A stretch of 46,787 bases of DNA, from positions 1-46,787 of the forward strand of contig JAGWZW010000019.1 of the NCBI GenBank assembly GCA_018971835.1, in the 5' to 3' direction. Of the stretch, positions 9,927-19,814 are shown one piece after another. The notes under the pieces are model-generated. The model made no database searches and was not told where the DNA came from. It saw nothing but the letters and a program-made list of their open reading frames with translations. The position numbers were made by a program, and so were the translations under genes. Origin of the DNA: Alphaproteobacteria bacterium. Lineage in GTDB: Bacteria; Pseudomonadota; Alphaproteobacteria; Micropepsales; Micropepsaceae. The stretch's first letter is position 1, and the number at the start of each line of letters is the position of its first letter.

Positions 9927-11498
9927 CTATTCGACCATCATCTCCAGTTCCGCCGACTCCTTTGCGCCGGTGGGCACCATCTTCGGCGGTGCGCGCATCA
10001 GCGCGATGATCGCCAGGACCGGCAGACAGGTGACGAACATGAACAAGTAATCGTTTGAATAGGCGATTATCTGGGCATTACGTTCGATGACGCCATTGAT
10101 ACTCTGAAGGCCGAACGGGATTTGCGGATTCCAGAGCATGCTCTGTGCGTTAAGTGTAAGCGCGCGATTGAAAGTGGATACATGAGCGGCCATGCTCGCG
10201 TGCGATACCTGAATGCAATCCGCAAGGATCGTGGTTGTCACCGACACGCCAATGGCGCTACCGACATTGCGGATCAGGTTGAGGAAAGCAGCCGCATCGG
10301 TACGCAAGCTGCCCGTCAGCGTCGCAAAGGCGACAAGATTGGCAGGGATGAAAGTGAACCCCAACCCCAGGCCCTGAATAATCATTGTGACAAGAAAGCT
10401 ATTAATGCTGATATCCGGCGTCCAATGCGCCATGCGCCACATCGACCACAAAACCAGCGCCGAGCCGAAGGTCAGCAATATGCGTGCATCGACGCGGTTT
10501 GCGACCTTGCCCACCAGCATCATGGCGAACATGGTTGCAATACCGCGCGGCGCCATCAGCAAACCGGTATCGGTTACCGAATAGCCGGCAAGATCCTGCA
10601 GATAAGGCGGCAGCAGCGCCGAGCTGGCCAGGATCACGATGCCGATCATGAACATCAGCACCAAGGCCGAGGCGTAATTGATATCCTTGAACATGGCCTT
10701 CGGAATGAACGGCTTTTCGGTCGTGAGCATGTGCACCGAAAACAGGTAAAGACCGAGTCCGGCCAGAACCGCTTCCGAAACGATCTCACCGGAACCGAAC
10801 CAGTCCTTGGTTTCGCCGCGGTCGAGCATGAGCTGCAGCGCACCGATGCCGAGGCTGAGCACACCAAAACCTGTCCAGTCGAACCGCAGTTGGCGATCGC
10901 GTGGCGTATCGCGCAAATAGAGCCATATGCCGGTCACTGCGGCGACGCCGAATGGGACATTCACATAAAATACCCAGCGCCAGCTGTAATGATCGGTGAG
11001 GTAGCCGCCCAGCGTCGGGCCCAGAATGGGCCCCACCATGATGCCCATGCCCCAGATGGCCATCGCCTGCCCGCGCTTTTCCAGCGGATAAAGGTCCAGC
11101 ATGATCGCCTGGGACAGGGGCGCCAACGCCGCCCCGAAGATGCCCTGCAAAAGGCGGAAGAGCACAATCTCGTCTAGCGACCGCGCCATGCCGCAGAGCA
11201 TCGAGGCCACCGTAAAGCCGGCCAGGCTGATGACGGCGATATTTTTTCTTCCGAAACGCGCGGCAAACCAGCCTACCGGCGCCGTCATGATGGCCGCCGC
11301 GACGATGTAGGAGGTGAGCACCCAGGTGATCTGGTCGCGCGAAGCCTGCAGCCCACCCTGCATATAGGGCAGCGAGACGTTGGCGATGGTGGTATCCAGC
11401 GCCTGCATCAGCGTGCCGGACATCGCGCACATCAGGACCACGACCAGTTCGAAGCGGTCCTTGTACGCACCCGCCGACTGTTCGAGCGCGTCTTTCAT
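9927..11498 (-). CDS. DHA2-family MFS drug efflux pump, EmrB-like
   Basis: A 523-residue inner-membrane proton/drug antiporter of the 14-helix DHA2 group. Family signatures include ALDTTIANVSLPYMQGGL (motif D1), WFAARFGRKN (motif A) and GIMVGPILGPTLGGYLTDHYSW (motif C). It follows the emrA-like gene after 19 bp. With EmrA and an outer-membrane channel encoded elsewhere it would form a tripartite pump. No TolC-like gene is in the window. Confidence 0.95.
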   Translation of the reverse strand: MKDALEQSAGAYKDRFELVVVLMCAMSGTLMQALDTTIANVSLPYMQGGLQASRDQITWVLTSYIVAAAIMTAPVGWFAARFGRKNIAVISLAGFTVASMLCGMARSLDEIVLFRLLQGIFGAALAPLSQAIMLDLYPLEKRGQAMAIWGMGIMVGPILGPTLGGYLTDHYSWRWVFYVNVPFGVAAVTGIWLYLRDTPRDRQLRFDWTGFGVLSLGIGALQLMLDRGETKDWFGSGEIVSEAVLAGLGLYLFSVHMLTTEKPFIPKAMFKDINYASALVLMFMIGIVILASSALLPPYLQDLAGYSVTDTGLLMAPRGIATMFAMMLVGKVANRVDARILLTFGSALVLWSMWRMAHWTPDISINSFLVTMIIQGLGLGFTFIPANLVAFATLTGSLRTDAAAFLNLIRNVGSAIGVSVTTTILADCIQVSHASMAAHVSTFNRALTLNAQSMLWNPQIPFGLQSINGVIERNAQIIAYSNDYLFMFVTCLPVLAIIALMRAPPKMVPTGAKESAELEMMVE

Positions 11499-11517
11499 GA
11501 CATCTGCCTCGCTGGCA

Positions 11518-12672
11518 TCAACCGCCGAACAGCATCCGGTACCAGCGGCGATGCCCGGTATCGATATCGACGATGGTGCTCATGCCCGCGCGCAGCGTGG
11601 GATCGCCGGGCTTGCGATCGATCGCGACCTTGACCGGAATGCGCTGCACCACCTTCACCCAGTTGCCGCTGGCGTTCTCTGCGGGCAGCACGGAGAACGC
11701 CGAACCGGTCCCGGCGCTGATCGCCTGGACATGCCCCTGCCAGGTGCGGCCCGGATAGGTGTCAATCGTATACGAAACCGGATCGCCGACCTTCACATGG
11801 GTGAGATCGGTTTCCTTCATATGGGCTTCGATCCACTCATTGTCGGTGGCGACGAGGCCGACCGCGCTGGTGGTCGAAAAAGCGCTCATCGCCGAAATCA
11901 CCAGCGTGCCCGGCTGAAGCGAATCGACCTCGGCGACCACGCCGTTGAACGGCGCGCGTATCACCGAGTGATTGAGCTGCCGCTGCGCTTCGTCCACCTG
12001 GGCCTGTGCCTGGAGATATTGCGGCAGTTGACGGGTGGGAATATCGATGTTGCCGCCGAGCTTTGCGAGTTGGGTGGCGGCGGCATCCTTGAGCGCCTGG
12101 AACTGATCGCGGGCAGCGGCGAGAGTGGCACGCGCGGTGTCATAGTCCGACTGCGACACCGCGCCAGCCTTAAGGAGGCGCACATCGCGATCGTAATTCC
12201 TCTGCGCCAGATCGACCTGTGCCTTCTGCGCGCTGATGTCGGACAACATGCGCTTGTAGTCCTGCTTCATCGAGTCGACGGTGAGCGCAGTCTGGTCGCG
12301 CGTGGCGACGGCATTGGCCAGCGCAATGCGGAACGGCTTGGGATCGAGGCGGAAGAGTATCTGCCCCTTCTTCACCACCTGGCCTTCCTTGACGTCCACA
12401 TCCTGAACGAGGCCGGAGACGTCGGTCGAAACCATCAGTTTGGCGGCTTGCACATAGGCATCGTCGGTGGAGACGTAACGCCCACCCATGAGCCACGACA
12501 CCAGCGCGCCGAGCGCCACCGCCACCACGCCGGCGATCATCAGAACGCGCCGGAGTTGCGCCCGGTCAGCAGCCAGCCGGCGGACGAGATCCCGCCCCTG
12601 CGCAATCACGCCCTGCCCGGGCTGACGAAATGAATTGGCACTGGTATCGCCCTGTAATGCTGACATGTTCAT
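11518..12672 (-). CDS. HlyD-family membrane fusion protein, EmrA-like
   Basis: A 384-residue periplasmic adaptor for the neighbouring EmrB-like pump. It has one N-terminal membrane helix (about 43-62). A biotinyl-lipoyl half-motif follows (STDDAYVQAAKLMVSTDVSG, VDVKEGQVVKKGQILFRLD). After it come a long coiled-coil hairpin (about 115-215), the second lipoyl half (VIRAPFNGVVAEVDSLQPG) and a beta-barrel domain. The start is either ATG 12672 or ATG 12666. The gene begins immediately after the marR stop, so the two are tightly coupled. Confidence 0.94.
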   Translation of the reverse strand: MNMSALQGDTSANSFRQPGQGVIAQGRDLVRRLAADRAQLRRVLMIAGVVAVALGALVSWLMGGRYVSTDDAYVQAAKLMVSTDVSGLVQDVDVKEGQVVKKGQILFRLDPKPFRIALANAVATRDQTALTVDSMKQDYKRMLSDISAQKAQVDLAQRNYDRDVRLLKAGAVSQSDYDTARATLAAARDQFQALKDAAATQLAKLGGNIDIPTRQLPQYLQAQAQVDEAQRQLNHSVIRAPFNGVVAEVDSLQPGTLVISAMSAFSTTSAVGLVATDNEWIEAHMKETDLTHVKVGDPVSYTIDTYPGRTWQGHVQAISAGTGSAFSVLPAENASGNWVKVVQRIPVKVAIDRKPGDPTLRAGMSTIVDIDTGHRRWYRMLFGG

Positions 12673-13140
12673 CTATCCTGTGGCCGCTTGTGCTTTGAGG
12701 CAGCCCGCCCCGTCGGCCGTTAGATTGTTCTTGATATGCAGGAGTGCATCGATCAGCCGGGCCTGCTCGTCCGGCTTCAAACCCTCAGCCAGTTCCCGGT
12801 TCAGCGTGGCGCGGTAGGCGGAAATAGTTTCAACCATCGGGCGCGCCGCCGGCAGCAGATGCAGGCGCCGGATGCGCCGGTCTGCCGGGTCGGGCCGGCG
12901 CTCAACCAGGCCGCGGGCTTCCAGCCGGTCCACCAGCCGGCCGACGGTGATCGGCTCGACTTCGCAGATGGTAGCCATCTCGTTCTGCGACAAACCCGGC
13001 TGCCGGGCCAGCCGGGCCAGAATGACCCACTGGGCCCGCGTCATGCCGTATTCGCGTGCCGCCCGGTCGACGCGCGTACGCACCGCCCGCGCCACGTCAT
13101 GCACCAGGATCATCAGGTCGCGCTCGAAGACTTCTTGCAC
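12673..13140 (-). CDS. MarR-family regulator of the emrAB-like operon (EmrR position)
   Basis: A 155-residue winged-helix protein. [63 protein letters not shown] is the DNA-binding core. It is the first gene of the operon, in the position of emrR in E. coli emrRAB. Start is GTG at 13138-13140, supported by AAGGA (13149-13153) 8 nt upstream on the minus strand. Likely role: drug-relieved repressor of its own operon (inference from family and position). Confidence 0.92.
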   Translation of the reverse strand: MQEVFERDLMILVHDVARAVRTRVDRAAREYGMTRAQWVILARLARQPGLSQNEMATICEVEPITVGRLVDRLEARGLVERRPDPADRRIRRLHLLPAARPMVETISAYRATLNRELAEGLKPDEQARLIDALLHIKNNLTADGAGCLKAQAATG

Positions 13141-13148
13141 CGCAGCAT

Positions 13149-13195
13149 TCCTTAAGCAGTGCGAATATAAGCAGCGTTATTATATGCACAAGCAG
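13149..13195 (-). promoter_or_regulatory. Promoter region of the marR-emrAB operon with three AAGCAG repeats
   Basis: AAGCAG occurs three times in the same orientation (13154-13159, 13169-13174, 13190-13195) just upstream of the marR GTG. The first copy abuts the ribosome site. Reading toward marR, the minus strand has a perfect TATAAT at 13184-13179 between the second and third copies; I see no convincing -35. The surrounding 120 bp is AT-rich. The repeats may be regulator sites, but MarR operators are normally inverted rather than direct. Confidence 0.35.
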
Positions 13196-13325
13196 ATTTT
13201 TTGGGAGTTACGAACCTTATTCTTAGAAAAATGCAGTAAATTCAACAGTCTTACGTATTACGGAGCGGCCATGCGCCGGTTGCATAGCGCCAGCCCCCAA
13301 ACCGATGCGGTATCTCCCAAAGAGT

Positions 13326-13351
13326 CGGGGCGGAGGAAGCCCCCCGCCCCG
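13326..13351 (-). terminator. GC-rich hairpin downstream of the porin gene
   Basis: CGGGGCGG (13326-13333) and CCGCCCCG (13344-13351) make a perfect 8-bp stem with a 10-nt loop. It lies 65 bp beyond the porin stop codon. On the minus strand it is followed only by a short CTCTTT, so termination is plausible but not classical. Confidence 0.5.
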
Positions 13352-13415
13352 TTTCCTCTGTCCAGAGACAGCGAACTCAGAAAACCGACCGAGCTGCCGC
13401 CCGGTCAGTGCGTAC

Positions 13416-14528
13416 TTACCACTGGAAGTTGCCGAAGAGGCCGATTTCGTCATAGGCGCCCTGGGCGTTGCCGTAAGGCCCGGTGATGCCGCCGATCGTA
13501 CCGTTCGAAGTGCTGATCTCGCCGCCCTTCGCATCGTCGTGCTTATAGACGAGCGAGAAGTCGACCATCTTGTACGGCTCGTACTGGATGCCGACGTTGT
13601 AGTAATTGTCCTTCACGGACGAGCTGCCGGACTTCGGATTGACGTAATCGTAACGGCCGAACAGGCTCCACTGCGGCACGAACTCATACGCTCCGAAGAA
13701 CGAATAGCCGTCGGCCTTGTCGGTCGTGGTCTTGGTCACGCTCTTCCAGTCGTTGGCATTGAAGTATTCCACACCAACATGGGCGCCGTTGCCGACATAG
13801 GCCAGGATGGCGTCGAAGCGCGTGGCGTCATGATGCGTGGTCACGCCATGCGTAACGCCGAGCTTGCCGTCATAGCCGCCGATCGCCGCAACGAAACCGT
13901 TATATTTGAGGCTGATACGGCCTTCGAAATCCACGCTGTCGGCGCGAGAGGGATTCTTGTAGCCATTGCCGTTGACGACCGCGAACTCGTAGGAAAGCAG
14001 CTTGCCGGCCAGATCGCCCTGCAGATAGGCGCCCCAGTCAGCCGACGTGCCGTATTTGGTACGGTCGATCAGCGTATTTTCCACATAACGATAGCCGTAG
14101 ACGCCTTCGGCGAAGGGAATCCAGGGCATGTCAGACGAACCCAGGCGGACGATGAAGGCCGGGTCGAACTTGGCCTGCAGGTACGCCTTTTTGATGTAAA
14201 TCTGGGTCGCCTTCGAACCGCTGTCGTAGAGGAAGTCCGTGGTGACGTTGGCCGAGAAGACGTCGTTGAACGTGTGATCGATGCCAATATAGAAGCGCTT
14301 GATATCGAAGCCAGTGCCGTAGGTGTTGGTGCCGGCCGCCGGTCCGTTGAACTTCGGATTACCGACAGTGCTGCTGTCATGATAATCTTGGCTGATATTG
14401 GTCAGGTCGTAATACATGCGGCCGCTGATCTTGGTGTTCTCCCACCAGGCTTCCGCAGAGGCCGGCGCGGCAGTCATCGCCACCATCGCGGCGGCGGCGC
14501 TCGCCAAAAGGATAATCTTCCCCTTCAT
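13416..14528 (-). CDS. Outer-membrane porin, OprO/OprP-like
   Basis: A 370-residue outer-membrane beta-barrel. The N-terminal signal peptide ends at ASA (about residue 25) before EAWWEN. Repeated amphipathic strands follow, for example GFDIKRFYIGIDHTF, YIKKAYLQAKFDPAFIVRLGS and YYNVGIQYEPYKMVDFSLVY, and the chain ends in an aromatic residue (GNFQW), as porins do. The FYIGIDHTF and RLGSSDMPWIPFAE stretches resemble the phosphate-selective porin O/P family. Actual substrate selectivity is not readable. ATG at 14526-14528 has GGAGAG 8 nt upstream. No pst or pho gene is nearby. Confidence 0.88.
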   Translation of the reverse strand: MKGKIILLASAAAAMVAMTAAPASAEAWWENTKISGRMYYDLTNISQDYHDSSTVGNPKFNGPAAGTNTYGTGFDIKRFYIGIDHTFNDVFSANVTTDFLYDSGSKATQIYIKKAYLQAKFDPAFIVRLGSSDMPWIPFAEGVYGYRYVENTLIDRTKYGTSADWGAYLQGDLAGKLLSYEFAVVNGNGYKNPSRADSVDFEGRISLKYNGFVAAIGGYDGKLGVTHGVTTHHDATRFDAILAYVGNGAHVGVEYFNANDWKSVTKTTTDKADGYSFFGAYEFVPQWSLFGRYDYVNPKSGSSSVKDNYYNVGIQYEPYKMVDFSLVYKHDDAKGGEISTSNGTIGGITGPYGNAQGAYDEIGLFGNFQW

Positions 14529-14755
14529 ATCGATCACTCTCCGTTGAGTGAGGTGCCGACACCGGACATTCCCTGCCGCGCGCCAATCGCGCAGCTGCGA
14601 GCGAAACCGCGGCCCTCTTGCGGCGCCATCGATGCCAATGGGGGATGACGGATGGGTGACCGTTGTACGAAGGTTCCGTGACACTGCCTGCCGAAACGCC
14701 GTTCCTCACCCAGGCGTGGCAGGGCGGCAACAGTCGCCGTCCCGGTCGGGCGGCG

Positions 14756-15244
14756 CTACGGCCCCGCCGCTTTCGACAGGGCCCCGTATGCGCCCCGGTA
14801 AAACACCAGCGGTGCCCCAGGGCCGTGGCGATGAAAGCGAAGGACGCGGCCAACCAGAATCGCATGATCCCCGCCGTCGTGACAGGCGTGGGCAGCGCAT
14901 TCGAACACCGCCAGCGCATCGGCAAGCGCCGGGGGCCCCAGCTCCGTCTGGCACAGCCCGATGCCCTCCAGGCTGTGGGAGCCCGGCTGCGCCAACCGCG
15001 CTGAAACTTCTTCGTGTTCGGTGCCCAGGATGTTGATGACGTAACCCTCGGCGGCGGAGAAGGCGGCAAAGCGCTTCGATCTGCGGTCCATGCACCACAG
15101 CACCAGTGGCGGCTCCAGTGACACTGATGTGAACGAGTTCACGGTGATGCCCATTGGCTTGCGGTCCGCCGGCAGGGCTGTGACCACGGCCACTCCGGTC
15201 GGATAGGTACCAAGCGCCTGGCGGAAGGCACGTTTGTCGGTCAT
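14756..15244 (-). CDS. Flavin reductase domain protein
   Basis: A 162-residue FMN-binding split-barrel protein of the HpaC/ActVB type. These use NAD(P)H to reduce free flavin, often for a partner monooxygenase. ALGTYPTGVAVVT, ITVNSFTSVSLEPPLVLWCMDR, YVINILGTEHEEVS and GRVLRF are the recognisable blocks. ATG at 15242-15244 has GAGGAAG close upstream. No monooxygenase gene is adjacent, so its partner is unknown. Confidence 0.88.
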   Translation of the reverse strand: MTDKRAFRQALGTYPTGVAVVTALPADRKPMGITVNSFTSVSLEPPLVLWCMDRRSKRFAAFSAAEGYVINILGTEHEEVSARLAQPGSHSLEGIGLCQTELGPPALADALAVFECAAHACHDGGDHAILVGRVLRFHRHGPGAPLVFYRGAYGALSKAAGP

Positions 15245-15407
15245 CGGAACTTCCTCATGCCAGCCGATCCCACGAATGGCCCAGGACGGCCGCTTCAACG
15301 CTTGGTTAAGGCGGCCAGGGCATTCTGTTCCTTCAGATTATTAGGCGAAGGCCGCCAATGGCGAAAGCCTGACCGGCGGCCCGGCCGGAGTGGTCGGAGG
15401 GACGGTC

Positions 15408-16289
15408 ATGGCGAGCGACGCGCCGATCATCATCAAGCGCGTGAAGAAAGGCGATCACGGCGGCCATCACGGCGGCGCCTGGAAGGTCGCCTATGCCGAC
15501 TTCGTCACCGCAATGATGGCCTTCTTCCTGCTGATGTGGCTGATCAACACCACGACGCCGGAGCAGAAACGCGGCATCGCCGATTATTTTGCGGCCCAGA
15601 GCATTTCGCAGACCTTCAGCGGCTCGGGCGGCGTGCTCTCCGGCGCAGTGCTCGGCAAGAACGGCGCGCGCGCCGCCGGCACAGTTTCGGCCCAGGACAA
15701 GAATTCTCCCCCTGCCACCTCGGCCGGCGGCAAGATGCAAAGCAAAGCCGACGGGGCAGCCAGCGCCGACGAGGACCGGAACTCCACCGAAGACGCCCAG
15801 TTCAAGAGTGCGGCAGAAGCCATTCACCAGGCTATGCAAAACATGCCCGACATCGCCGATCTGTCGCGCCAGGTCATGGTCGACCAGACGCCGCAGGGCC
15901 TGCGCATCCAGCTCGTCGATCAGGACGGGCGGCCCATGTTCCAGCCCGGCACCGCCGAACTCATGCCCTACACGCGTAAACTGCTCGAAGCCTTGGCCAA
16001 GATCATCGGTCAGCTGCCGAATCGAGTCTCGATCAGCGGTCACACGGACGGCCAGCCCTTTGAAGGCGGCAACGGCATGACCAACTGGGAGTTGTCCGCC
16101 GGCCGGGCCAACGCGGCGCGCGCGGTGCTGACGGCCGCCGGGGTCGATTCTGACCATATCTATGAAGTTGCGGGCAAGGCCGGTTCGGAGCCGCTCCTGC
16201 CCGAAGACCCCGACGCCCCGGCCAACAGGCGCATCTCCATTGTGTTGCTGCGCGAAGCGCCGCCGGTACCGCTGCACCCCGGCCTCTGA
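15408..16289 (+). CDS. motB: Flagellar motor protein MotB
   Basis: The stator subunit that anchors MotA to peptidoglycan. The 293-residue protein has a short basic N-terminus, then one membrane helix AWKVAYADFVTAMMAFFLLMWLI (24-46). It contains the essential proton-carrying aspartate D31. A low-complexity linker (about 70-130) leads to the OmpA-like peptidoglycan domain (SISGHTDGQPF, NWELSAGRANAARAVL, NRRISIVLL). ATG 15408 has GGAGG 7 nt upstream. No motA or other flagellar gene is in the window. Confidence 0.94.
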   Translation: MASDAPIIIKRVKKGDHGGHHGGAWKVAYADFVTAMMAFFLLMWLINTTTPEQKRGIADYFAAQSISQTFSGSGGVLSGAVLGKNGARAAGTVSAQDKNSPPATSAGGKMQSKADGAASADEDRNSTEDAQFKSAAEAIHQAMQNMPDIADLSRQVMVDQTPQGLRIQLVDQDGRPMFQPGTAELMPYTRKLLEALAKIIGQLPNRVSISGHTDGQPFEGGNGMTNWELSAGRANAARAVLTAAGVDSDHIYEVAGKAGSEPLLPEDPDAPANRRISIVLLREAPPVPLHPGL

Positions 16290-16400
16290 CCGTTTCATGG
16301 AAGCGCACGACAATCCGGCCCGACACCTGGCTGCCCACTGGCGCAACCCTGCAAGGTCTTGCCATACTGTGCCGGAACAGACCTCCGTGGGCCAGTTGCC

Positions 16401-17138
16401 TTGAACGACCAGCGTAACACCCGTCTGCCGCAGTTTTTCCTGACCCCCGGGGGCCCCTGCCCCTATCTGCCCGGCCGGGTGGAACGCAAGGTGTTTGCCC
16501 GGCTTTCCGGTTTGCTGGCCCGGCCGCTCAACGACGCCCTCACCCAGTCCGGCTTCCGGCGCAGCCAGATGGTGGCCTACCGGCCGGCCTGCGAGGGCTG
16601 CAATGCCTGCGTCTCGGTACGCATCGTGGTGGCGGATTTCGCCGCCACCAGGAACCAGCGCCGTATCCTCAAACGTAACGGCGATCTGCTGCGCCGCGAG
16701 ATGCCTGCTGAGGCCACTCGCGAGCAGTTCGCGCTTCTGCGGACCTATCTCGATGCGCGCCACGCCGGCGGCGGCATGTCGGACATGGGCCTGTTCGATT
16801 ACGTGGCGATGGTGGAGGAAACACCGGTCGATACCCACATCGTCGAATACCGCAAGGCCACCCGCGACGGCACGCCCGGCCCGCTGATGGCCTGCGCGCT
16901 TTCGGACGTGCTGCGCGACGGGCTTTCGATGGTCTACAGCTTCTATCACCCGGGCGAGGAGGCCCGCAGCCTGGGCACGCAGATGATCCTCGATCACGTC
17001 GCCTCGGCGCGGACCCGCGGGCTGCCATACGTTTATCTGGGCTACTGGATCGATGGCAGCGAGAAGATGGACTACAAGTCCCGCTTCCGGCCGCTCGAAG
17101 CCCTCGGCCCCGATGGCTGGGTTCGGCTGAAGGCTTAA
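16401..17138 (+). CDS. bpt: Aspartate/glutamate leucyltransferase (N-end rule, Bpt/Ate)
   Basis: Transfers leucine from Leu-tRNA to proteins with N-terminal Asp or Glu, marking them for ClpS/ClpAP degradation. Family signatures: [23 protein letters not shown] near the start, [23 protein letters not shown], and [40 protein letters not shown]. No ATG fits. TTG at 16401 puts about 10 residues before PQFFLT, as in homologues; another in-frame TTG lies at 16359. Neither has a strong ribosome site. The stop overlaps that of convergent metG by 4 bp. Confidence 0.93.
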   Translation: MNDQRNTRLPQFFLTPGGPCPYLPGRVERKVFARLSGLLARPLNDALTQSGFRRSQMVAYRPACEGCNACVSVRIVVADFAATRNQRRILKRNGDLLRREMPAEATREQFALLRTYLDARHAGGGMSDMGLFDYVAMVEETPVDTHIVEYRKATRDGTPGPLMACALSDVLRDGLSMVYSFYHPGEEARSLGTQMILDHVASARTRGLPYVYLGYWIDGSEKMDYKSRFRPLEALGPDGWVRLKA

Positions 17139-18874
17139 TCCTCTCCGCCGAAGCGCGCCTTCCACTCTGCAATCTGCTCGTCGGTGATCTTGGCGAACAG
17201 CACCGGCGGCACGGCAATCGGTTGGTCCGCGTCAAGCTGATCCAGAAAATCCACCATCGCCCCGTCCGGCCACGGAATGATCTCCGGCGCGGGCTGGATC
17301 GCCTGATGGATGAGGCGCGCAGCGTGCGGGATCACCGGCCAGGCCAAATGTCCGAAGAGGTGCACGAGGTTGAGACCCATGCGCACGCCGACCGCCGCCC
17401 TGGCGCGGTCGGTCTTGATGTGGGTCCACGGCCCGGCCTTCGTGAGATATTCATTGCCCGCCACCCAGATGGCGCGCAGTTCCGACAGCGCCTTGCGGAA
17501 CTCCATCGCTTCCATAAAATCCGTGTACTGAGCAATTCTCAGGCCCAGCTCCGTGATCAGCACCTCTTCGTCTTCGCCATACTCCCCCTCGCCCGGCACC
17601 TTGCCGTCGAAGCGCGCAGCGCAGAACTTGGTGACGCGGTTGACGAAATTGCCCAGCACGTCGGCCAAGTCCTTGTTCACCACGGAGGCGAAATGCTCCC
17701 AGGTGAAATTGGTGTCCGCGCCCTCGGGCGCATTGGCCATCAGGTAATAGCGCCAGTAATCAGCCGGCAGGATTTCCAGCGCCGCGTCCATGAAGACGCC
17801 GCGCTTGCCGCTGGTGGAGAACTTGCCGCCGTAATAGTTGAGCCAGTTGAAGCCCTTGATCTGATCGACGACCTTCCACTTCTGCCCTTCCGGCAAACTC
17901 TCGTTGGCGCCGAACAGCGTGCAGGGAAAGCCGACTGTGTGAAACGGCACGTTGTCCTTGCCCATGAATTCGACATAGCGCACGTATTTCGGAGCGGTCG
18001 TTTCGCGCTCGGTCCACCAGTCGCGCCAGAGATCGCCCGTGCCGTTCTGGTCCGACCATTCCTTGGTGGCGCCGATATATTCGATGGGCGCATCGAACCA
18101 GACGTAGAACACCTTGCCCTTGAGCTTTCCGCCCGCGATGTCGTCCGGCACCGGTACGCCCCATTCCAGGTCGCGGGTGATGCCGCGGTCCTGCAAGCCT
18201 TCATCGAGCCATTTGCGCGCGATGGAGGTGACAAGCGGCGACCAGCCGGCCGCATGGCCGTCGATCCATTCGCGCAAACGGGGCACGAAGGTGGATTGCT
18301 TCAAGAACAGGTGCGCGCTGTCGCGGATTTCGATATCGCTGGAACCGGACAGCGCCGAGCGCGCGTTCTTCAGATCGGTGGGATCGAGCACCCGCGTGCA
18401 GTTCTCGCACTGGTCGCCCCGTGCCCGCTCATAGCCGCAATAGGGACAGGTGCCGATGACATAGCGGTCCGGCAGAAAGCGCTTCTCCGCATTGGAATAG
18501 ACCTGCCGCGTCACGCGCACCTCGAGATGCCCGTTCTGCCACAGCGCCCGCGCCAGCCCCTGCGTGATCTCGCGGTTCTGCTGGCTGGAAGAGCGGCCGA
18601 AATGATCCCAGGAGAAATCGAAGCCCGCGCCGAGTCTCTTCTGGATCTCGTGCTGCTCGGCGCAATAGGTAGCGACGTCCTGCCCGGCTTCGAGGGCCGC
18701 CAGTTCCGCCGGGGTGCCGTGCTCGTCCGTGGCGCAGATATAGAGCGTTTCATGTCCGCGCGCCCGCATGAAACGGGCATAGACGTCCGCCGGCAGCATC
18801 GAGCCGACCAGATTGCCCAGATGCTTGACGCCGTTGATATAGGGAAGTGCGCTGGTGATGAGAACTCTGGTCAT
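17135..18874 (-). CDS. metG: Methionyl-tRNA synthetase
   Basis: Class I synthetase charging tRNA-Met. The HIGH-type motif is HLGN (18-21). The zinc knuckle has CPYC and CENC (C143, C146, C156, C159). The KMSKS-type loop is KFSTS (351-355), followed by the anticodon-binding helical domain. The 579-residue length fits the form lacking a C-terminal tRNA-binding (EMAP-like) extension. The start is ATG at 18872-18874, divergent from the DUF502 gene after 76 bp. Confidence 0.96.
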   Translation of the reverse strand: MTRVLITSALPYINGVKHLGNLVGSMLPADVYARFMRARGHETLYICATDEHGTPAELAALEAGQDVATYCAEQHEIQKRLGAGFDFSWDHFGRSSSQQNREITQGLARALWQNGHLEVRVTRQVYSNAEKRFLPDRYVIGTCPYCGYERARGDQCENCTRVLDPTDLKNARSALSGSSDIEIRDSAHLFLKQSTFVPRLREWIDGHAAGWSPLVTSIARKWLDEGLQDRGITRDLEWGVPVPDDIAGGKLKGKVFYVWFDAPIEYIGATKEWSDQNGTGDLWRDWWTERETTAPKYVRYVEFMGKDNVPFHTVGFPCTLFGANESLPEGQKWKVVDQIKGFNWLNYYGGKFSTSGKRGVFMDAALEILPADYWRYYLMANAPEGADTNFTWEHFASVVNKDLADVLGNFVNRVTKFCAARFDGKVPGEGEYGEDEEVLITELGLRIAQYTDFMEAMEFRKALSELRAIWVAGNEYLTKAGPWTHIKTDRARAAVGVRMGLNLVHLFGHLAWPVIPHAARLIHQAIQPAPEIIPWPDGAMVDFLDQLDADQPIAVPPVLFAKITDEQIAEWKARFGGED

Positions 18875-18950
18875 GATCTGCCGCTTGCTGAACCGTGGGA
18901 GGCCGGGAGATTATCGTGTCACACGAATCCGTCCAGCCTGAGAGGGCCAG

Positions 18951-19649
18951 ATGTCGCCCGACGCGCCACCAAAACGCCACTTCCACGCCCATTTCCAGAA
19001 GAATCTGCTGGCGGGGCTGCTAGCCATCACGCCGCTGGTGGCCGTCTGGGTGGTGTTCGACTTCTTCCTTGGCCTGCTGTCCCAGGCCGGGCGGCCGCTG
19101 GCCAATGCCCTGACCGACTTCCTCGACCAGCATTTTCCCGCCCTTAGCCCGTGGCTGGTAGACGAGCGCGTGCGCGGCGTCCTGGCCGCCCTGGTGGCGC
19201 TGCTGGCGCTCTACCTGATCGGGGCAGTGGCCTCGCGTGTGGTGGGAGCGCAGATCATCGGATATTTCGAGGGCCTGATCGAGCGCATCCCCTTCGTGCA
19301 GACCGTCTATTCGGCCACCAAGAAGCTGGTGACCGTGCTCCAGCAGAAGCCCGACGGCAGCGCGCGGGTGGTGCTCATCGATTTTCCCCACGCCGGGATG
19401 AAAGCCGTGGGGCTGGTGATGAAAGTGACCAAGGACACCACCACCGGCGAGGACATCGCCGCGGTCTATGTGCCCACCACCCCCAACCCGACCTCGGGCT
19501 ATCTCGAGATCGTGCCGGTGAAGAGCCTGGTGCCGACCGACATGACGATGGATCAGGCCATGACCATGATCGTTTCGGGCGGGGCGATCGCGCCATCGCG
19601 GCTGTCGCTGCACCCTCAGCCGGGAACCAGTGCGCCGCCTGCGGCCTGA
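18951..19649 (+). CDS. DUF502 family membrane protein
   Basis: A 232-residue protein with two N-terminal membrane segments (about 19-43 and 76-96) and a cytosolic C-terminal region. The family signature is clear: GLLAITPLVAVWVVFDFF, GLIERIPFVQTVYSATKKL, VVLIDFPHAGMKAVGLVMK and VYVPTTPNPTSGYLEIVP. DUF502 proteins are widespread and of unknown function. The start is ATG 18951 with GAGGG upstream. A tRNA gene follows 41 bp downstream. Confidence 0.92.
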   Translation: MSPDAPPKRHFHAHFQKNLLAGLLAITPLVAVWVVFDFFLGLLSQAGRPLANALTDFLDQHFPALSPWLVDERVRGVLAALVALLALYLIGAVASRVVGAQIIGYFEGLIERIPFVQTVYSATKKLVTVLQQKPDGSARVVLIDFPHAGMKAVGLVMKVTKDTTTGEDIAAVYVPTTPNPTSGYLEIVPVKSLVPTDMTMDQAMTMIVSGGAIAPSRLSLHPQPGTSAPPAA

Positions 19650-19690
19650 CAGTTGCGCCGGGACGCTGGCCATCGTATCTCCAAGTCCGC

Positions 19691-19766
<76 letters not shown>

Positions 19767-19814
19767 TACCCCGCCCCGGTTCCTGCGACATCGGTGAGCT
19801 TGCCGCGCTGAGGC

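Noticed and set aside
15333..19147. 610-codon minus-strand and 641-codon plus-strand frames over motB-bpt and metG
   Set aside because: Both are opposite-strand shadows of well identified genes and show no domain.
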